DNA of 64,000 bases from JANQOH01 sp965214495. GTDB lineage: Bacteria > Pseudomonadota > Alphaproteobacteria > UBA7887. The stretch spans positions 1,488,001 through 1,552,000 of the forward strand of contig OZ243958.1 in NCBI GenBank assembly GCA_965214495.1, given 5' to 3'. Below, piece after piece: positions 1 through 9,177 of this stretch. A program made the translations under genes and the position numbers. The notes below the pieces were generated by a model. That model made no database searches. It saw only the letters and a list, made by a program, of their open reading frames with translations, and was not told the DNA's origin. Position 1 is the stretch's first letter; every line of letters begins with the position of its first letter.

Positions 1-762
1 CAGGCCGCGGGTCGGATGCAGGCGGACGTCATGGCCGGCGAACAGCGGACCGATCAGAAGCGTCGGCAAGGCGAGCGGATCGGCGAGGTCGGCGCGCTTC
101 AGCCGCGCAAGCGCGTGCTCGGTCTCGCGCCAGCGCCCGGCGCGCGCGGCGCGTTCCGACCGGACCCGCCCGTCCCCGCGCGGCATCTGGCGCACAATCA
201 GACCGCCGGCGCGCCAGCGGTCGGTTTCGCCCGCCCCTCCCGGCCAGCGCACGGCCGTCGCCGCCACGACCGCGCGCGACTGCTCGGAACGTGCGAGATA
301 GCCATGCGCGGCTGCCGCCAGCGTATCGCCCTCGAGAGCGACCAGGCCCTGATGGCGTTCGGTATCGGGACCGCGGTCGATGGTGAACGCCATGCGACCG
401 CGGCCGAACAGGCGGGTGTCGCCGGGGGCGCCTGACGCGCCCGATCGACGACCGCGCAACCGTTCCGTGTCGAACCCCGCATAGCCACGCAGGCTGCCGT
501 CGGTACGGTAGTCGGCAACCAGAAGATGCAACGGACCGTCGCCCTGTACCTGGGTCGTGAAGGTCCCCTCGAACTTCAGCGAGCCGGCTAACGCGGCGGT
601 CAGCGCCAGCGCCTCGCCAAGCAATACCGAGACCGGATCGGGGTAAGCGTGCTGCGACAGAATGGTATCCACGGACGGGCCGAGACGAACGAGGCGTCCG
701 AGTCCGTCAAGAGAATCGACACGAAACGGCTGGATGACGTCGTCGTAAAGAGCGGGGTCCAT
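1..762 (-). CDS. hslO: Hsp33 redox-regulated chaperone, C-terminus beyond window
   Basis: Hsp33 is a cytoplasmic holdase chaperone switched on by oxidation of a C-terminal zinc centre. The minus strand reads open from an ATG at 762 to the window edge, 254 codons. The N-terminal part has the family's typical opening (DDVIQPFRVD, then a leucine/glycine-rich stretch), and the middle contains AFTIDRGPDTERHQG and VALEGD, which are characteristic of the Hsp33 fold. The CxCx(n)CxxC zinc domain would lie in the missing last 40-60 residues, so redox function cannot be checked here. It is divergent from the GST gene at 806, with a 43-bp gap. Identification is by recalled family motifs; confidence is high despite the truncation. 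Confidence 0.9.
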   Translation of the reverse strand, partial: MDPALYDDVIQPFRVDSLDGLGRLVRLGPSVDTILSQHAYPDPVSVLLGEALALTAALAGSLKFEGTFTTQVQGDGPLHLLVADYRTDGSLRGYAGFDTERLRGRRSGASGAPGDTRLFGRGRMAFTIDRGPDTERHQGLVALEGDTLAAAAHGYLARSEQSRAVVAATAVRWPGGAGETDRWRAGGLIVRQMPRGDGRVRSERAARAGRWRETEHALARLKRADLADPLALPTLLIGPLFAGHDVRLHPTRGL

Positions 763-805
763 CGGCCGAGTCTATCATGCTGCGACTGGCATATACTCTT
801 GCGCC

Positions 806-1474
806 ATGCGCATTCTTCATCATTTGCCGCTGTCGCCCGCCTGCCGGGCCGTCCGTCTGGTGTTGGCGGAGAAAGGGTTGGCGTTCGAATTGGCCGAGGA
901 GCCCGTGTGGGAGCGGCGACCGGCCTTTCTTGCCTGCAACCCCGCCGGTGACGTGCCGGCTCTCGGCGACGGCGATGCCGGTTACATCTGCGGCGGCTGG
1001 GCGATCGTCGAATATATCGAAGAGGTCTATCCCCGGCCGGCGCTTTGGCCCCGATCGGCGATCGACCGCGCCGAATGCCGCCGACTCGCCGACTGGTTCG
1101 CCGCCAAGTTCGCCGGCGAAGTGTCGGATCCCCTGATTCGGGAACGCGTGACGAAGCGCCGGTTCCGGCTGGGCCAGCCCGATTCGCAGGCGATACGCGC
1201 CGCACACGACCGGTTGGCCGAACATCTGGCCTATGTCGGCGACCTCTTCGAGCGTCGGCGCTGGCTCGGCGGCGACGCGCTCAGCCACGCCGATCTTGCG
1301 GCGGCGGCGCAAATCTCGGTCGTCGATTATCTCGGCGGCGTGTCGTGGCCAATCTCCGAGCCGGCGCGGGACTGGTATGCGCGCGTGAAATCGCGGCCGA
1401 GCTTCCGACCGCTGCTCGAGGACCGCGTGTCCGGAATCGTCCCGCCGCCACACTATGCCGATCTCGACTTCTGA
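806..1474 (+). CDS. glutathione S-transferase family protein
   Basis: A 222-aa GST-fold protein. The N-terminal thioredoxin-like half starts MRILHHLPLSPACRAVRLVL, with the serine/proline pair (LSP) where GSTs bind glutathione, followed by NPAGDVPAL (cis-Pro loop) and a helical C-terminal half ending with a 'WYARVKSRPSF' segment. It overlaps queG by 20 nt, a pairing often seen in alphaproteobacteria, so the two are probably co-transcribed. The substrate cannot be predicted; a link to queuosine metabolism is only by context. The ATG at 806 lies 9 bp after a TATACT (792-797) and no Shine-Dalgarno fits in between, so the transcript may be leaderless. Confidence 0.88.
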   Translation: MRILHHLPLSPACRAVRLVLAEKGLAFELAEEPVWERRPAFLACNPAGDVPALGDGDAGYICGGWAIVEYIEEVYPRPALWPRSAIDRAECRRLADWFAAKFAGEVSDPLIRERVTKRRFRLGQPDSQAIRAAHDRLAEHLAYVGDLFERRRWLGGDALSHADLAAAAQISVVDYLGGVSWPISEPARDWYARVKSRPSFRPLLEDRVSGIVPPPHYADLDF

Positions 1475-2585
1475 GGTTGCGCGGCGGATTCGCGAATATG
1501 CGGTCGAACTCGGGTTCGATACGGTCGGCTTCACGCATCCGGCGCGTATCGGCGCCGCCGGCCGGCGGCTCGCCGAGTTCGTCGCGGCGGGCCGGCATGG
1601 CGACATGGGATGGCTGGAGGGCACGCTCGCGCGCCGCCGCGATCCGCAGGTGCTGTGGCCGGCGGCGCGAAGCGTCGTGATGGTGGCCCAGAGCTATGCG
1701 CCGCCGGGCGACCCTCTCGCGGCTCTGTCCGACCACACGGTCGGCGCGATCTCGGTCCACGCCCGCAACCGCGACTACCATCGCTTGCTCAAGGGCCGGT
1801 TGAAGCAGCTCGGCGGCTGGGTTGCGGCGCGATTCGATGCCGAGATCAAGGTTTTCGTCGATACCGCCCCGCTGCTGGAGAAGCCGCTCGCTGCCGCGGC
1901 GGGCCTCGGCTGGCAGGGCAAGCACACCAATCTGGTTTCCCGCACGCATGGCTCGTGGCTGTTCCTGGGCGCGCTGCTCAGCACGCTGGCGCTGCCTTCG
2001 GACGCGCCCGCGGCGGAGCGTTGCGGGCGCTGCCGCCGCTGCCTCGAGATCTGTCCGACCAATGCCTTCCCCGCCCCCTGGCAGCTCGACGCGCGGCGGT
2101 GCATCTCCTATCTGACGATCGAACACCAGGGGCCCATACCGCGCCCCCTGCGCGCGCCGATGGGCAACCGTATCTACGGGTGCGACGATTGTCTGGCGGT
2201 GTGCCCGTGGAACAAGTTTGCGCGCCCCACCGCCGAACCCGCCCTGACGGCGCGCGACACGCTGACCGCGCCGCGCCTGGCCGCACTGGCGGGGCTCGAC
2301 GACGCCGGGTTCCGGGCGCTGTTTTCGGGATCGCCGATCAAACGCATCGGGCGTGACCGGTTCCTGCGCAACGTGTTGATCGCGATCGGCAACAGCGGCG
2401 AGGCGGACCTCGCCGCATCGGCAGAAGCGCGCCTGGACGATTCGTCGCCGCTGGTGCGCGGCGCGGCGATCTGGGCACTGTCGCGTCTGCTGTCCGCGAG
2501 CGTGTTCGCCAGGCTCCGCGCAAGCCGCGCCCCGAGCGAAACCGACCCGGCAGTCGCCGCCGAATGGGACGCGGAGACGCCTTGA
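1455..2585 (+). CDS. queG: epoxyqueuosine reductase
   Basis: QueG performs the last step of queuosine tRNA modification, reducing epoxyqueuosine to queuosine with a cobalamin cofactor and two 4Fe-4S clusters in the cytoplasm. The 376-aa product has the DUF1730-type N-terminal half (RRLAEFVAAGRHGDMGWL), then the two cluster motifs CGRCRRCLEICPTNAF and CDDCLAVCPWNKFA, and a C-terminal HEAT-like tail. Length is normal for the family. The start overlaps the GST gene by 20 nt and the stop overlaps the next gene. The cobalamin requirement fits with a cobC gene in the same window, although the two are not in one operon. Confidence 0.96.
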   Translation: MPISTSEVARRIREYAVELGFDTVGFTHPARIGAAGRRLAEFVAAGRHGDMGWLEGTLARRRDPQVLWPAARSVVMVAQSYAPPGDPLAALSDHTVGAISVHARNRDYHRLLKGRLKQLGGWVAARFDAEIKVFVDTAPLLEKPLAAAAGLGWQGKHTNLVSRTHGSWLFLGALLSTLALPSDAPAAERCGRCRRCLEICPTNAFPAPWQLDARRCISYLTIEHQGPIPRPLRAPMGNRIYGCDDCLAVCPWNKFARPTAEPALTARDTLTAPRLAALAGLDDAGFRALFSGSPIKRIGRDRFLRNVLIAIGNSGEADLAASAEARLDDSSPLVRGAAIWALSRLLSASVFARLRASRAPSETDPAVAAEWDAETP

Positions 2586-3427
2586 CCGCGGCCCATCTGC
2601 TTTGCTTCGGCCTGGGTTACACGGCGCGTGCGTGGGCGCCCGGACTGCGTGCGGCCGGCTGGCGGGTGAGCGCCACCGCGCGCACTCGCCGGGGGCTGGA
2701 GAGGATCGAAGCGCTGGGCGCAACCGCGATTCCGTTCGGCCCCCCCGGCGTGCCGGACGGCGTGACCCACGTGTTGAGCAGCGTCCCGCCCGACGACGAC
2801 GGCGACCCGGTTCTCCGCGTCTATGGCAACGATCTCGCGACACGCCGGGGCCTGATGTGGATCTGCTATCTGTCGGCGACCAGCGTTTACGGCGACCGCG
2901 GCGGCGCGATTGTCGATGAGACGACTCCGATCGCGCCGGCGAGTCGCCGCGGCCGCCGGCGCGCCCACGCGGAAGCCGCCTGGCTGGCGCTCGACCAGCC
3001 CGTCCACCTGTTCCGTCTGTCGGGGATCTACGGTCCGGGACGCAGCGTCTTCGACCGCATCCGCGCCGGAACCGCGCGCCGTATCCACAAGCCCGGTCAC
3101 AAGTTCTCGCGTATTCACGTCGCCGATGCGGCGGCGGCCCTGGACGCCTCGGCGCGTGCGCCCGACCCCGGTCTGGTGGTCAATCTCTGCGACGACGAGC
3201 CGGCATCCGCCGCCGACGTGGTCGCCCGCGCCTACGCGCTGTTGGGCCGCGAACCGCCGCCGCCGATCCCGTTCGCCGAGGCTGCCGCGGCGATGTCGCC
3301 CCGCGCGCTCGAATTCTGGTCCGACAACCGTCTTGTCGCCAACGCCCGCCTGCACCGTCTGCTGAACGGGCCGCTGCGCTATCCGACCTACCGGGAGGGC
3401 CTGGCGGCGATCCTTGCAGCGCGATGA
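2582..3427 (+). CDS. NAD(P)-dependent SDR/epimerase (YeeZ-like)
   Basis: A Rossmann-fold enzyme of about 281 aa. The N-terminus carries a dinucleotide motif GLGYTARAW, later YLSATSVYGDRGG (the Ser and Tyr region of extended SDRs) and RLSGIYGPGRSVFDRI. The family is often annotated as YeeZ-like NAD(P)-dependent epimerase and commonly follows queG; the substrate is unknown. I prefer the TTG at 2582, which overlaps the queG stop (TTGA) and has GGAG a few bases upstream. An ATG at 2564 in the same frame would add six residues but has no ribosome site. Probably the last gene of the GST-queG operon. Confidence 0.85.
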   Translation: MTAAHLLCFGLGYTARAWAPGLRAAGWRVSATARTRRGLERIEALGATAIPFGPPGVPDGVTHVLSSVPPDDDGDPVLRVYGNDLATRRGLMWICYLSATSVYGDRGGAIVDETTPIAPASRRGRRRAHAEAAWLALDQPVHLFRLSGIYGPGRSVFDRIRAGTARRIHKPGHKFSRIHVADAAAALDASARAPDPGLVVNLCDDEPASAADVVARAYALLGREPPPPIPFAEAAAAMSPRALEFWSDNRLVANARLHRLLNGPLRYPTYREGLAAILAAR

Positions 3428-3530
3428 CACGCCGTTGCGGTTATGCGATCCTCGCCGCCGCGGTCCGAACCTTTGGCGCCATCCGCGAACCGTGAGCGCG
3501 GTGCACGGCGTCTTCGACCGGAGGCGACGC

Positions 3531-4940
3531 ATGACGGACGATATCGCCTGGCTGACAGCGGGTGAACTTCTCGCGGGCTATCGCGCGAAGTCGCTATCGC
3601 CGGTGGAAGCCGTCGATGCGCTTCTGGCGCGGATCGAACGCCTGCAGCCGGCACTCAACGCCTTCGTCCTCGTCGATCCGGAGCGGACCAGGGCGGCGGC
3701 GCGAGCGTCGGAAGCGCGCTGGGCGCGCGGCGAACCGCAGGGCCGCCTCGACGGCGTTCCGGTGTCCGTCAAAGACCTGCTCCTCACCGCCGGCTGGCCG
3801 ACCCTGCGGGGTTCGCCAACCGTCGATCCCGATCAGGCATGGACCGATGACGCACCGGCCGTCGCCCGCCTGCGCGAACACGGCGCGGTGCTGCTCGGCA
3901 AGACGACAACCCCGGAATACGGCCACAAGGGCGTCACCGACAGCGCGGTTTCCGGCATCACCCGCAACCCGTGGGACACCCGCCGGACCCCGGGCGGTTC
4001 GTCGGGCGGGGCGAGCGCGGCGCTTGCCGCCGGCCTCGGTCCGCTCGCGCTCGGCACCGACGGCGGCGGATCGATCCGCATCCCGGCGTCCTTCGCCGGC
4101 GTCTTCGGTCTCAAGCCGACCTTCGGCAGAGTGCCTGCGTGGCCCGCCAGCCCGTTCGGCACGGTGGCGCATGTCGGGCCGATGGCGCGCACGGTCGAGG
4201 ACGCGGCACTGTTGCTGACCGTGATCGCCGAGCCCGACGCGCGCGACTGGCAGGCGCTGCCGGGCGACGGTAGGGAATACGAACATGGTCTCAACGGATC
4301 GTTGCGCGGGTTGCGGATCGCCTTCAGCCGCACGCTCGGGATGCCGGACGTCCCGCTGGATCCGGAGGTGGAGGCGCTCGCGGGCGCGGCCGCGCGCCGG
4401 TTCGAAAGCCTCGGCGCGGCGGTCGAGGCCGTCGAGCCGGAATGGCCCCATGAACCCGGCGCGGTGTTCATGGTGTATTGGAGCATAGGCGCGGCGGCGC
4501 TGGCGGAAGACCTCGGACCGGAGAAAGCCGCCGCGCTCGAGCCGACCTTGCGCCGCTATGTCGAGGTCGGGCGCAGCTATGACGGCCTGACGGTCAAGCG
4601 GGCGGAACTGCGCCGCGCCGCGAACGGCCTCGCGTTCAACCGCCTGTTCGAGCGTTTCGACCTCGTGTTGTCGCCGACGATGCCGCTTCCGGCCTTCGCC
4701 GCCGGCATACCGATGCCCGACGAGTCGTTCGCCGACGAACCGCTGCGCTGGACTCCCTACACCTTCCCCATCAACCTGACCCGCAACCCCGCCGCCTCGA
4801 CGCCCTGCGGTTTTACCGCCGACGGGCTGCCGGTGGGCTTGCAGGTCATCGGCCCCCTCTATGGCGAAGCCGAGGTACTGCGCGCGTGCGCCGCCTGGCA
4901 GACCGCCGAGGCGCACCATCGCGCCCGCCCCGCTCTGTGA
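3531..4940 (+). CDS. amidase signature family amidase
   Basis: A 469-aa amidase signature (AS) hydrolase, which releases ammonia from amides using a Ser-cisSer-Lys triad. Visible are VSVKDLLL (catalytic Lys) and the glycine/serine signature RTPGGSSGGASAALAAG followed by LGTDGGGSIRIPASFAGVFG with the remaining serines. Length is normal. The ATG at 3531 has a good GGAGG at 3520-3524; an in-frame ATG at 3414 lies inside the upstream gene and its extension is arginine/proline-rich, so I reject it. It precedes a zinc amidohydrolase and a TRAP transporter on the same strand, which suggests catabolism of an imported amide. It is not GatA: there is no gatC or gatB beside it. Confidence 0.93.
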   Translation: MTDDIAWLTAGELLAGYRAKSLSPVEAVDALLARIERLQPALNAFVLVDPERTRAAARASEARWARGEPQGRLDGVPVSVKDLLLTAGWPTLRGSPTVDPDQAWTDDAPAVARLREHGAVLLGKTTTPEYGHKGVTDSAVSGITRNPWDTRRTPGGSSGGASAALAAGLGPLALGTDGGGSIRIPASFAGVFGLKPTFGRVPAWPASPFGTVAHVGPMARTVEDAALLLTVIAEPDARDWQALPGDGREYEHGLNGSLRGLRIAFSRTLGMPDVPLDPEVEALAGAAARRFESLGAAVEAVEPEWPHEPGAVFMVYWSIGAAALAEDLGPEKAAALEPTLRRYVEVGRSYDGLTVKRAELRRAANGLAFNRLFERFDLVLSPTMPLPAFAAGIPMPDESFADEPLRWTPYTFPINLTRNPAASTPCGFTADGLPVGLQVIGPLYGEAEVLRACAAWQTAEAHHRARPAL

Positions 4941-4971
4941 CAGGCCGGGTTCGCGTTTCGCGCCTTGCGGC

Positions 4972-6237
4972 ATGAGCATCGGAGCACGCATTCCGCGGGT
5001 TGACGGCCGCCGGCTCTGGCAGTCGCTGTCCGACATGGCGGCGGTCGGCGCGACCCCGAAGGGAGGCGTGCGCCGGCTGGCCCTGACCGACGAAGACCGC
5101 CGCGGGCGCGACCTGTTCGTCCGCTGGGCGGAGGCCGCGGGATGCGCGGTTACAGTCGATCGGATCGGCAACGTGTTCGCCCGGCGCGGCGGGCGCGACG
5201 ATACGCTCGCGCCGGTGGTTTCGGGCAGCCATCTCGACAGCCAGCCGACCGGCGGCCGGTTCGACGGCGCCTATGGCGTGCTTGCGGCGCTCGAATCGGT
5301 GCGCGCGCTGAACGACGCCGGGGTTCGGACCTTGCGCCCGATCGAGGTCGTGGCGTGGACGAACGAGGAAGGCGCGCGTTTCGCCCCCGCCATGATGGGT
5401 TCCGCCGTTTTCGCCGGCGCGCTCGGACTCGACGACGCTCTGGCCACGACCGAAGAGGGCGGCGCGGTGACGGTTGCCGACGCGCTTTCGGCAATCGGAT
5501 ATGCCGGCCCCGCGCCCGTCGGCGGGCGCCCGTTCCACGCCTGTTTCGAGGCGCATATCGAGCAGGGGCCTATCCTCGAAGCGGAGGGAGTTCCGGTCGG
5601 CGCGGTGACCGGAATCCAGGGCATTCGCTGGTTCGATTGCCGCATCGACGGTGTGGAGGGCCACGCCGGCACGACTCCGATGGATTCGCGCAAGGATGCG
5701 CTTGTGGGCGCCGCGCGCCTCGTCACGGCGGTAAACCGGATCGGCCGCGACCGGGCGCCGGATGGACGGACGACGGTCGGTTCGTTCCGCATCCATCCCG
5801 GCTCGCGCAACGTGATCCCGGGCAGCGTCGCGCTCGGCATCGACCTGCGCCACCCGGACGAGGACGTTCTGACGGCCATGGCCGGCGATCTGAGCGACGC
5901 CTTCGCGGCACTACAGCGGGAAACCGGCCTCGGCGGCGCGCTGGAGGATATCTGGCATTCGCCGCCTGTGGCGTTCGATCCGGGCTGCGTCGATACGGTG
6001 CGCGGTGCGGCAGACGCGCTCGGCCTCGCCCGCCGCGACCTCGCGTCGGGAGCCGGGCACGATTCCCGGCACATGGCCGACCTTTGCCCGACGGCGATGG
6101 TGTTCATCCCCTGCCGAGACGGGATCAGCCACAACGAGACCGAATCGGCGAGTCGCGAACACGTCGTCGCCGGCGCCGAAGTGCTGTTGCGCACCATTGT
6201 CGAGAGAGCGTCCGACCCTCCGTCGGGCGGCGCGTAA
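4972..6237 (+). CDS. Zn-dependent hydantoinase/carbamoylase family amidohydrolase
   Basis: A 421-aa M20-type amidohydrolase (allantoate amidohydrolase / N-carbamoyl-L-amino-acid hydrolase / beta-ureidopropionase group). The metal ligands are visible: GSHLDSQPTGGRFDG (His, Asp), TNEEGARFAP (Glu), FEAHIEQGPILE (His) and ISHNETE near the end (His). The lid/dimerisation domain contains EGHAGTTPMDSRKD. The ATG at 4972 removes an arginine/proline-rich N-terminal extension that overlaps the amidase. It is downstream of the amidase and upstream of the TRAP genes. The substrate (ureide, N-carbamoyl amino acid or hydantoin product) cannot be decided from the sequence. Confidence 0.93.
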   Translation: MSIGARIPRVDGRRLWQSLSDMAAVGATPKGGVRRLALTDEDRRGRDLFVRWAEAAGCAVTVDRIGNVFARRGGRDDTLAPVVSGSHLDSQPTGGRFDGAYGVLAALESVRALNDAGVRTLRPIEVVAWTNEEGARFAPAMMGSAVFAGALGLDDALATTEEGGAVTVADALSAIGYAGPAPVGGRPFHACFEAHIEQGPILEAEGVPVGAVTGIQGIRWFDCRIDGVEGHAGTTPMDSRKDALVGAARLVTAVNRIGRDRAPDGRTTVGSFRIHPGSRNVIPGSVALGIDLRHPDEDVLTAMAGDLSDAFAALQRETGLGGALEDIWHSPPVAFDPGCVDTVRGAADALGLARRDLASGAGHDSRHMADLCPTAMVFIPCRDGISHNETESASREHVVAGAEVLLRTIVERASDPPSGGA

Positions 6238-6321
6238 GGCCGCACCTTGCGGGAGGCGGGCGTTGGCGATATGGCCACGGGAACGTGCGGCTGCGGCCGC
6301 CGGGGGAGGGGAGCGAGGATC

Positions 6322-7338
6322 ATGAACACGCTGCGCGCCGCACTGCTTTTCCTGTTCGCCGCCGCGGCGGCTTCGAACGCGACCCGGGCCGAGGAACGGT
6401 TGACCGCGGTGCACGCCTTCCCCGAATTCCTCGTCTATACGAAGAGCTTCCTCGGTTTCGTCGAAGAGGTGAACCGGCGCGGCGCGGGCCTCGTGCGCAT
6501 CGATGTGCGCGGCGGGCCGGAAGCCATCGGCAGTTTTGAACAGGCCGCCGCGGTGCGCGACGGGGTGGTCGATATGGCCTCGGTTCCGGCGAGTTATTAC
6601 GGCGCCGCCATCCCCGAAACCGACGCCATGGTGGCCTCGACGGCTACGCCGATGGCGGTGCGCGCCAATGGCGGCCACGCGCTGATGGACGAAATCTACC
6701 GCCGGCGCATGAACGCGACCCTGCTCGCCTGGCCCGACGGCGGCATCGGCTTTCACATCTACACGGCCGAACGGCCCGCGCTGCGCGACGACGGACTTGT
6801 CGATCTTTCGGCGTTCGTCATTCGCGACGTGCCGATCTACCACGCCTTCTTCACCGCGCTCGGCGCCACGACTTCGGCGATGAAATCGACCGAAGTCTAT
6901 TCGGCCCTCGAAAAGGGCGTGGTCGATGCGGCCGCGTTCACCTCGATCGGCATTCGCGACCAGAAATGGGACAAGTTTCTCCGATACCGTATCGGCCCGC
7001 GGTTCTACCGCACCGACCTGACGGCATTCGTCAACCTCGACCGCTGGAGCTCCCTGGGCGACGAGGCGCGGGCGCTGTTGCAAACGGCGGCGATCGAGTG
7101 GGAGGCCCGGTCGTTCGCCGAGCGCGCCGCCGACCGCGAGGCCGAAATCGCCGCCCTGCTCGACGGCGGGATGGAAATCGTCGCGATGGAGGGCGCGGCG
7201 GCCGAAACCTATCTCCGCATGGCGGCCGATGCGGCATGGGCGCGCATGGCGCGGCGCCTCGACAGGCTCGGCGACTCCGACGATATCGTCGCCCCCCTCA
7301 AAGCGCTTTACGCCCCGGACGACGCGGGCTCGCAGTGA
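6322..7338 (+). CDS. TRAP transporter substrate-binding protein (DctP type)
   Basis: A 338-aa periplasmic solute receptor for a tripartite (TRAP) secondary transporter. Residues 1-24 form a Sec signal peptide (hydrophobic LRAALLFLFAAAAAS, cleavage likely after ATRA). The mature part has the DctP-family ligand-binding layout: an EDVVDMASVP-like segment (DGVVDMASVP), a central region around residues 180-230 and a C-terminal helix. The ATG at 6322 is preceded by GGGGAGCGAGG; an earlier in-frame start at 6247 would put a cysteine/glycine-rich stretch before the signal peptide and is unlikely. Its stop overlaps the GTG of the small permease. The ligand is unknown; the neighbouring amidase and carbamoylase suggest an amide or carbamoyl compound. 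Confidence 0.92.
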   Translation: MNTLRAALLFLFAAAAASNATRAEERLTAVHAFPEFLVYTKSFLGFVEEVNRRGAGLVRIDVRGGPEAIGSFEQAAAVRDGVVDMASVPASYYGAAIPETDAMVASTATPMAVRANGGHALMDEIYRRRMNATLLAWPDGGIGFHIYTAERPALRDDGLVDLSAFVIRDVPIYHAFFTALGATTSAMKSTEVYSALEKGVVDAAAFTSIGIRDQKWDKFLRYRIGPRFYRTDLTAFVNLDRWSSLGDEARALLQTAAIEWEARSFAERAADREAEIAALLDGGMEIVAMEGAAAETYLRMAADAAWARMARRLDRLGDSDDIVAPLKALYAPDDAGSQ

Positions 7339-7838
7339 CCGCATGGCGATGGCTCGATCGCCTGTGCGGCGCGCTCGCGGCGCTCGCCGCCGTCGTTCTC
7401 GCCGCCATCGTGCTCGGCGTGGTGTTCCAGGCGAGCGCGCGCGGCCTGGGCTTCTCCGGCTCATCGCACGTCTTCACCTTCACCGAATTCGGGCTGCTCT
7501 ACATCACGTTGCTGGCCTCGCCCTGGGTGGCGGGGCAGCGCGGCCATGTGTTCATCGAGTTGCTGACGGCCGCGGCGCCGGCGCGGGCTCGCCCGGCGCT
7601 GTCGCGCGGCGTCGCCGGCCTGTGCGTCGCCATCTGTCTCGTCCTCGTCTGGTATTGCGGCGAGGCGACTCTGAACGCCTGGCGGCGCGGCGACGTCGAT
7701 ATGCGCTCGCTCGACATGCCGCGCTGGCTGCTGCTCGGCGCGATGCCGCCCTGCTTCGCGCTGATGGCGGCGCAGTTCGCCCGCTTCGCCGCCGGGCCGG
7801 CGCTCATGCACGCCGGCGCCGGGGGAGCGCGCGAATAG
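7335..7838 (+). CDS. TRAP transporter small permease (DctQ type)
   Basis: The small membrane subunit of the TRAP system, 167 aa with four predicted transmembrane helices (hydrophobic stretches near residues 10-35, 50-70, 90-110 and 130-150). It contains the conserved RGHVFIELL segment after the second helix. It starts at a GTG that overlaps the receptor-gene stop in the tetramer GTGA, a translational-coupling arrangement seen repeatedly in this window. It ends 1 nt before the large permease start, so the three genes must be co-transcribed. Confidence 0.9.
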   Translation: MTAWRWLDRLCGALAALAAVVLAAIVLGVVFQASARGLGFSGSSHVFTFTEFGLLYITLLASPWVAGQRGHVFIELLTAAAPARARPALSRGVAGLCVAICLVLVWYCGEATLNAWRRGDVDMRSLDMPRWLLLGAMPPCFALMAAQFARFAAGPALMHAGAGGARE

Positions 7839-7839
7839 C

Positions 7840-9177
7840 ATGGAGTGGAGCGCCGCGCTGGCGCTGCTGCTCGGCGCCGTGCTGTTCTTCATGTTCCTCG
7901 GCGCGCCGGTTGCGCTCGCGTTCCTCGCCGCCAACATCGTCGGCGCGGTGGTGTTCATGGGCGGCGGCGGCGATTTCTGGAGCCGGGCGTCGCGCGGTAT
8001 CGGCCAGTTGGCGAGCAACGCCGTGCCGGCGGTCACCACGTTCAACCTCGCGCCCGTGCCGATGTTCCTACTGATGGGGGAGTTGTTCTTCCACACCGGT
8101 CAGGCCGAACGCCTGTTCGGCGCCGTCGAACGCCTGATGGGGCGGATGCCGGGCCGACTGTCCTACGTCACGGTGGCGGGCGGCACGGCCTTCGCCACGC
8201 TGTCGGGGTCGTCGATGGGCAGCACGGCGCTGCTCGGCTCGCTGATGGTCCCGGAGATGACCCGGCGCGGCTACAAGAAGCACATGGCCATCGGTCCCGT
8301 TCTGGGCGCCGGCGGTCTCGCGATGCTGATCCCGCCCTCGGCGCTCGCGGTGCTGCTGGCGACTCTGGCGCAGATCGACGTCGGCGCGCTGCTGGTCGCG
8401 GGGATCGGCCCCGGCCTCGTTCTGGCAGCGCTCTATGCGGCGCTGATCTTCGCGCAATGCCGGCTCGACCCCGACGCCGCGCCGGCCTACGCCGCCGCGC
8501 CGGCGCCATGGCGGGTCCGGCTGCGCTCGCTTCTCTTCGACGCCGCGCCGGCGCTATCGGTGGTGGCAGCGGTCGTCGTTCTGATCGCCGGCGGTTGGGC
8601 CACGCCCTCGGAATCGGCGGCATTCGGTTGTCTCGGCGTGCTCGCCCTCGCGGCGGCGCGGAGAACGCTCGACTGGCCGTCGTTGCGACGCGCGTTTTCC
8701 GGCGCCGTCCGGGTCAGCGCCATGGCGTTGCTGATCGTGTTCGGCTCGGCGACGTTCGCCAAACTGCTTGCCTTTTCCGGCGCCAGCCGCGGCCTGATCG
8801 ACTGGGCGACCGGGTTCGCGCTGTCGCCGCTGGCCATGTTGCTGGCGATGTTCGCGATCCTGCTGGTCCTGGGCATGTTCATGGATCAGCTATCGATGAT
8901 GCTGCTCACGGTGCCGGTGTTCTTTCCGCTGGCGGCGGCGCAGGGGTTCGACCTCGTGTGGTTCGCGGCTGTGGTGTTGCTGGCGCTCGAGATCGGGTTC
9001 GCCACGCCGCCCTTCGGGCTGTTGCTGTTCGTGATGAAAGGAGTCGCGCCGCCCGGCACGACGATGCGCGAGATCTACGCCGCGGCGCTGCCCTATATCG
9101 GCTGCGCCCTGGCGGTGGTCGCGCTGCTTGTCGTCGAACCCGACATCGCGCTGTGGTTGCCGGGCCTTGCGGATTGA
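7840..9177 (+). CDS. TRAP transporter large permease (DctM type)
   Basis: The transport subunit, 445 aa and strongly hydrophobic throughout (about 12 transmembrane segments). Family marks include FLGAPVALAFLAANIVG near the N-terminus, the GSSMGSTALLGSLMVPEM loop and, near the C-terminus, FATPPFGLLLFVMKGVAPP. It drives sodium-coupled uptake with the small permease and the periplasmic receptor encoded just upstream. Its stop overlaps a TTG that begins cobC (TTGA), but cobC is functionally unrelated and probably only shares transcription. Confidence 0.95.
   Translation: MEWSAALALLLGAVLFFMFLGAPVALAFLAANIVGAVVFMGGGGDFWSRASRGIGQLASNAVPAVTTFNLAPVPMFLLMGELFFHTGQAERLFGAVERLMGRMPGRLSYVTVAGGTAFATLSGSSMGSTALLGSLMVPEMTRRGYKKHMAIGPVLGAGGLAMLIPPSALAVLLATLAQIDVGALLVAGIGPGLVLAALYAALIFAQCRLDPDAAPAYAAAPAPWRVRLRSLLFDAAPALSVVAAVVVLIAGGWATPSESAAFGCLGVLALAAARRTLDWPSLRRAFSGAVRVSAMALLIVFGSATFAKLLAFSGASRGLIDWATGFALSPLAMLLAMFAILLVLGMFMDQLSMMLLTVPVFFPLAAAQGFDLVWFAAVVLLALEIGFATPPFGLLLFVMKGVAPPGTTMREIYAAALPYIGCALAVVALLVVEPDIALWLPGLAD

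Noticed and set aside
3414..3530. N-terminal extension of the amidase from the ATG at 3414
   Set aside because: It overlaps the upstream gene, is arginine/proline-rich and the ATG at 3531 has a proper ribosome site.
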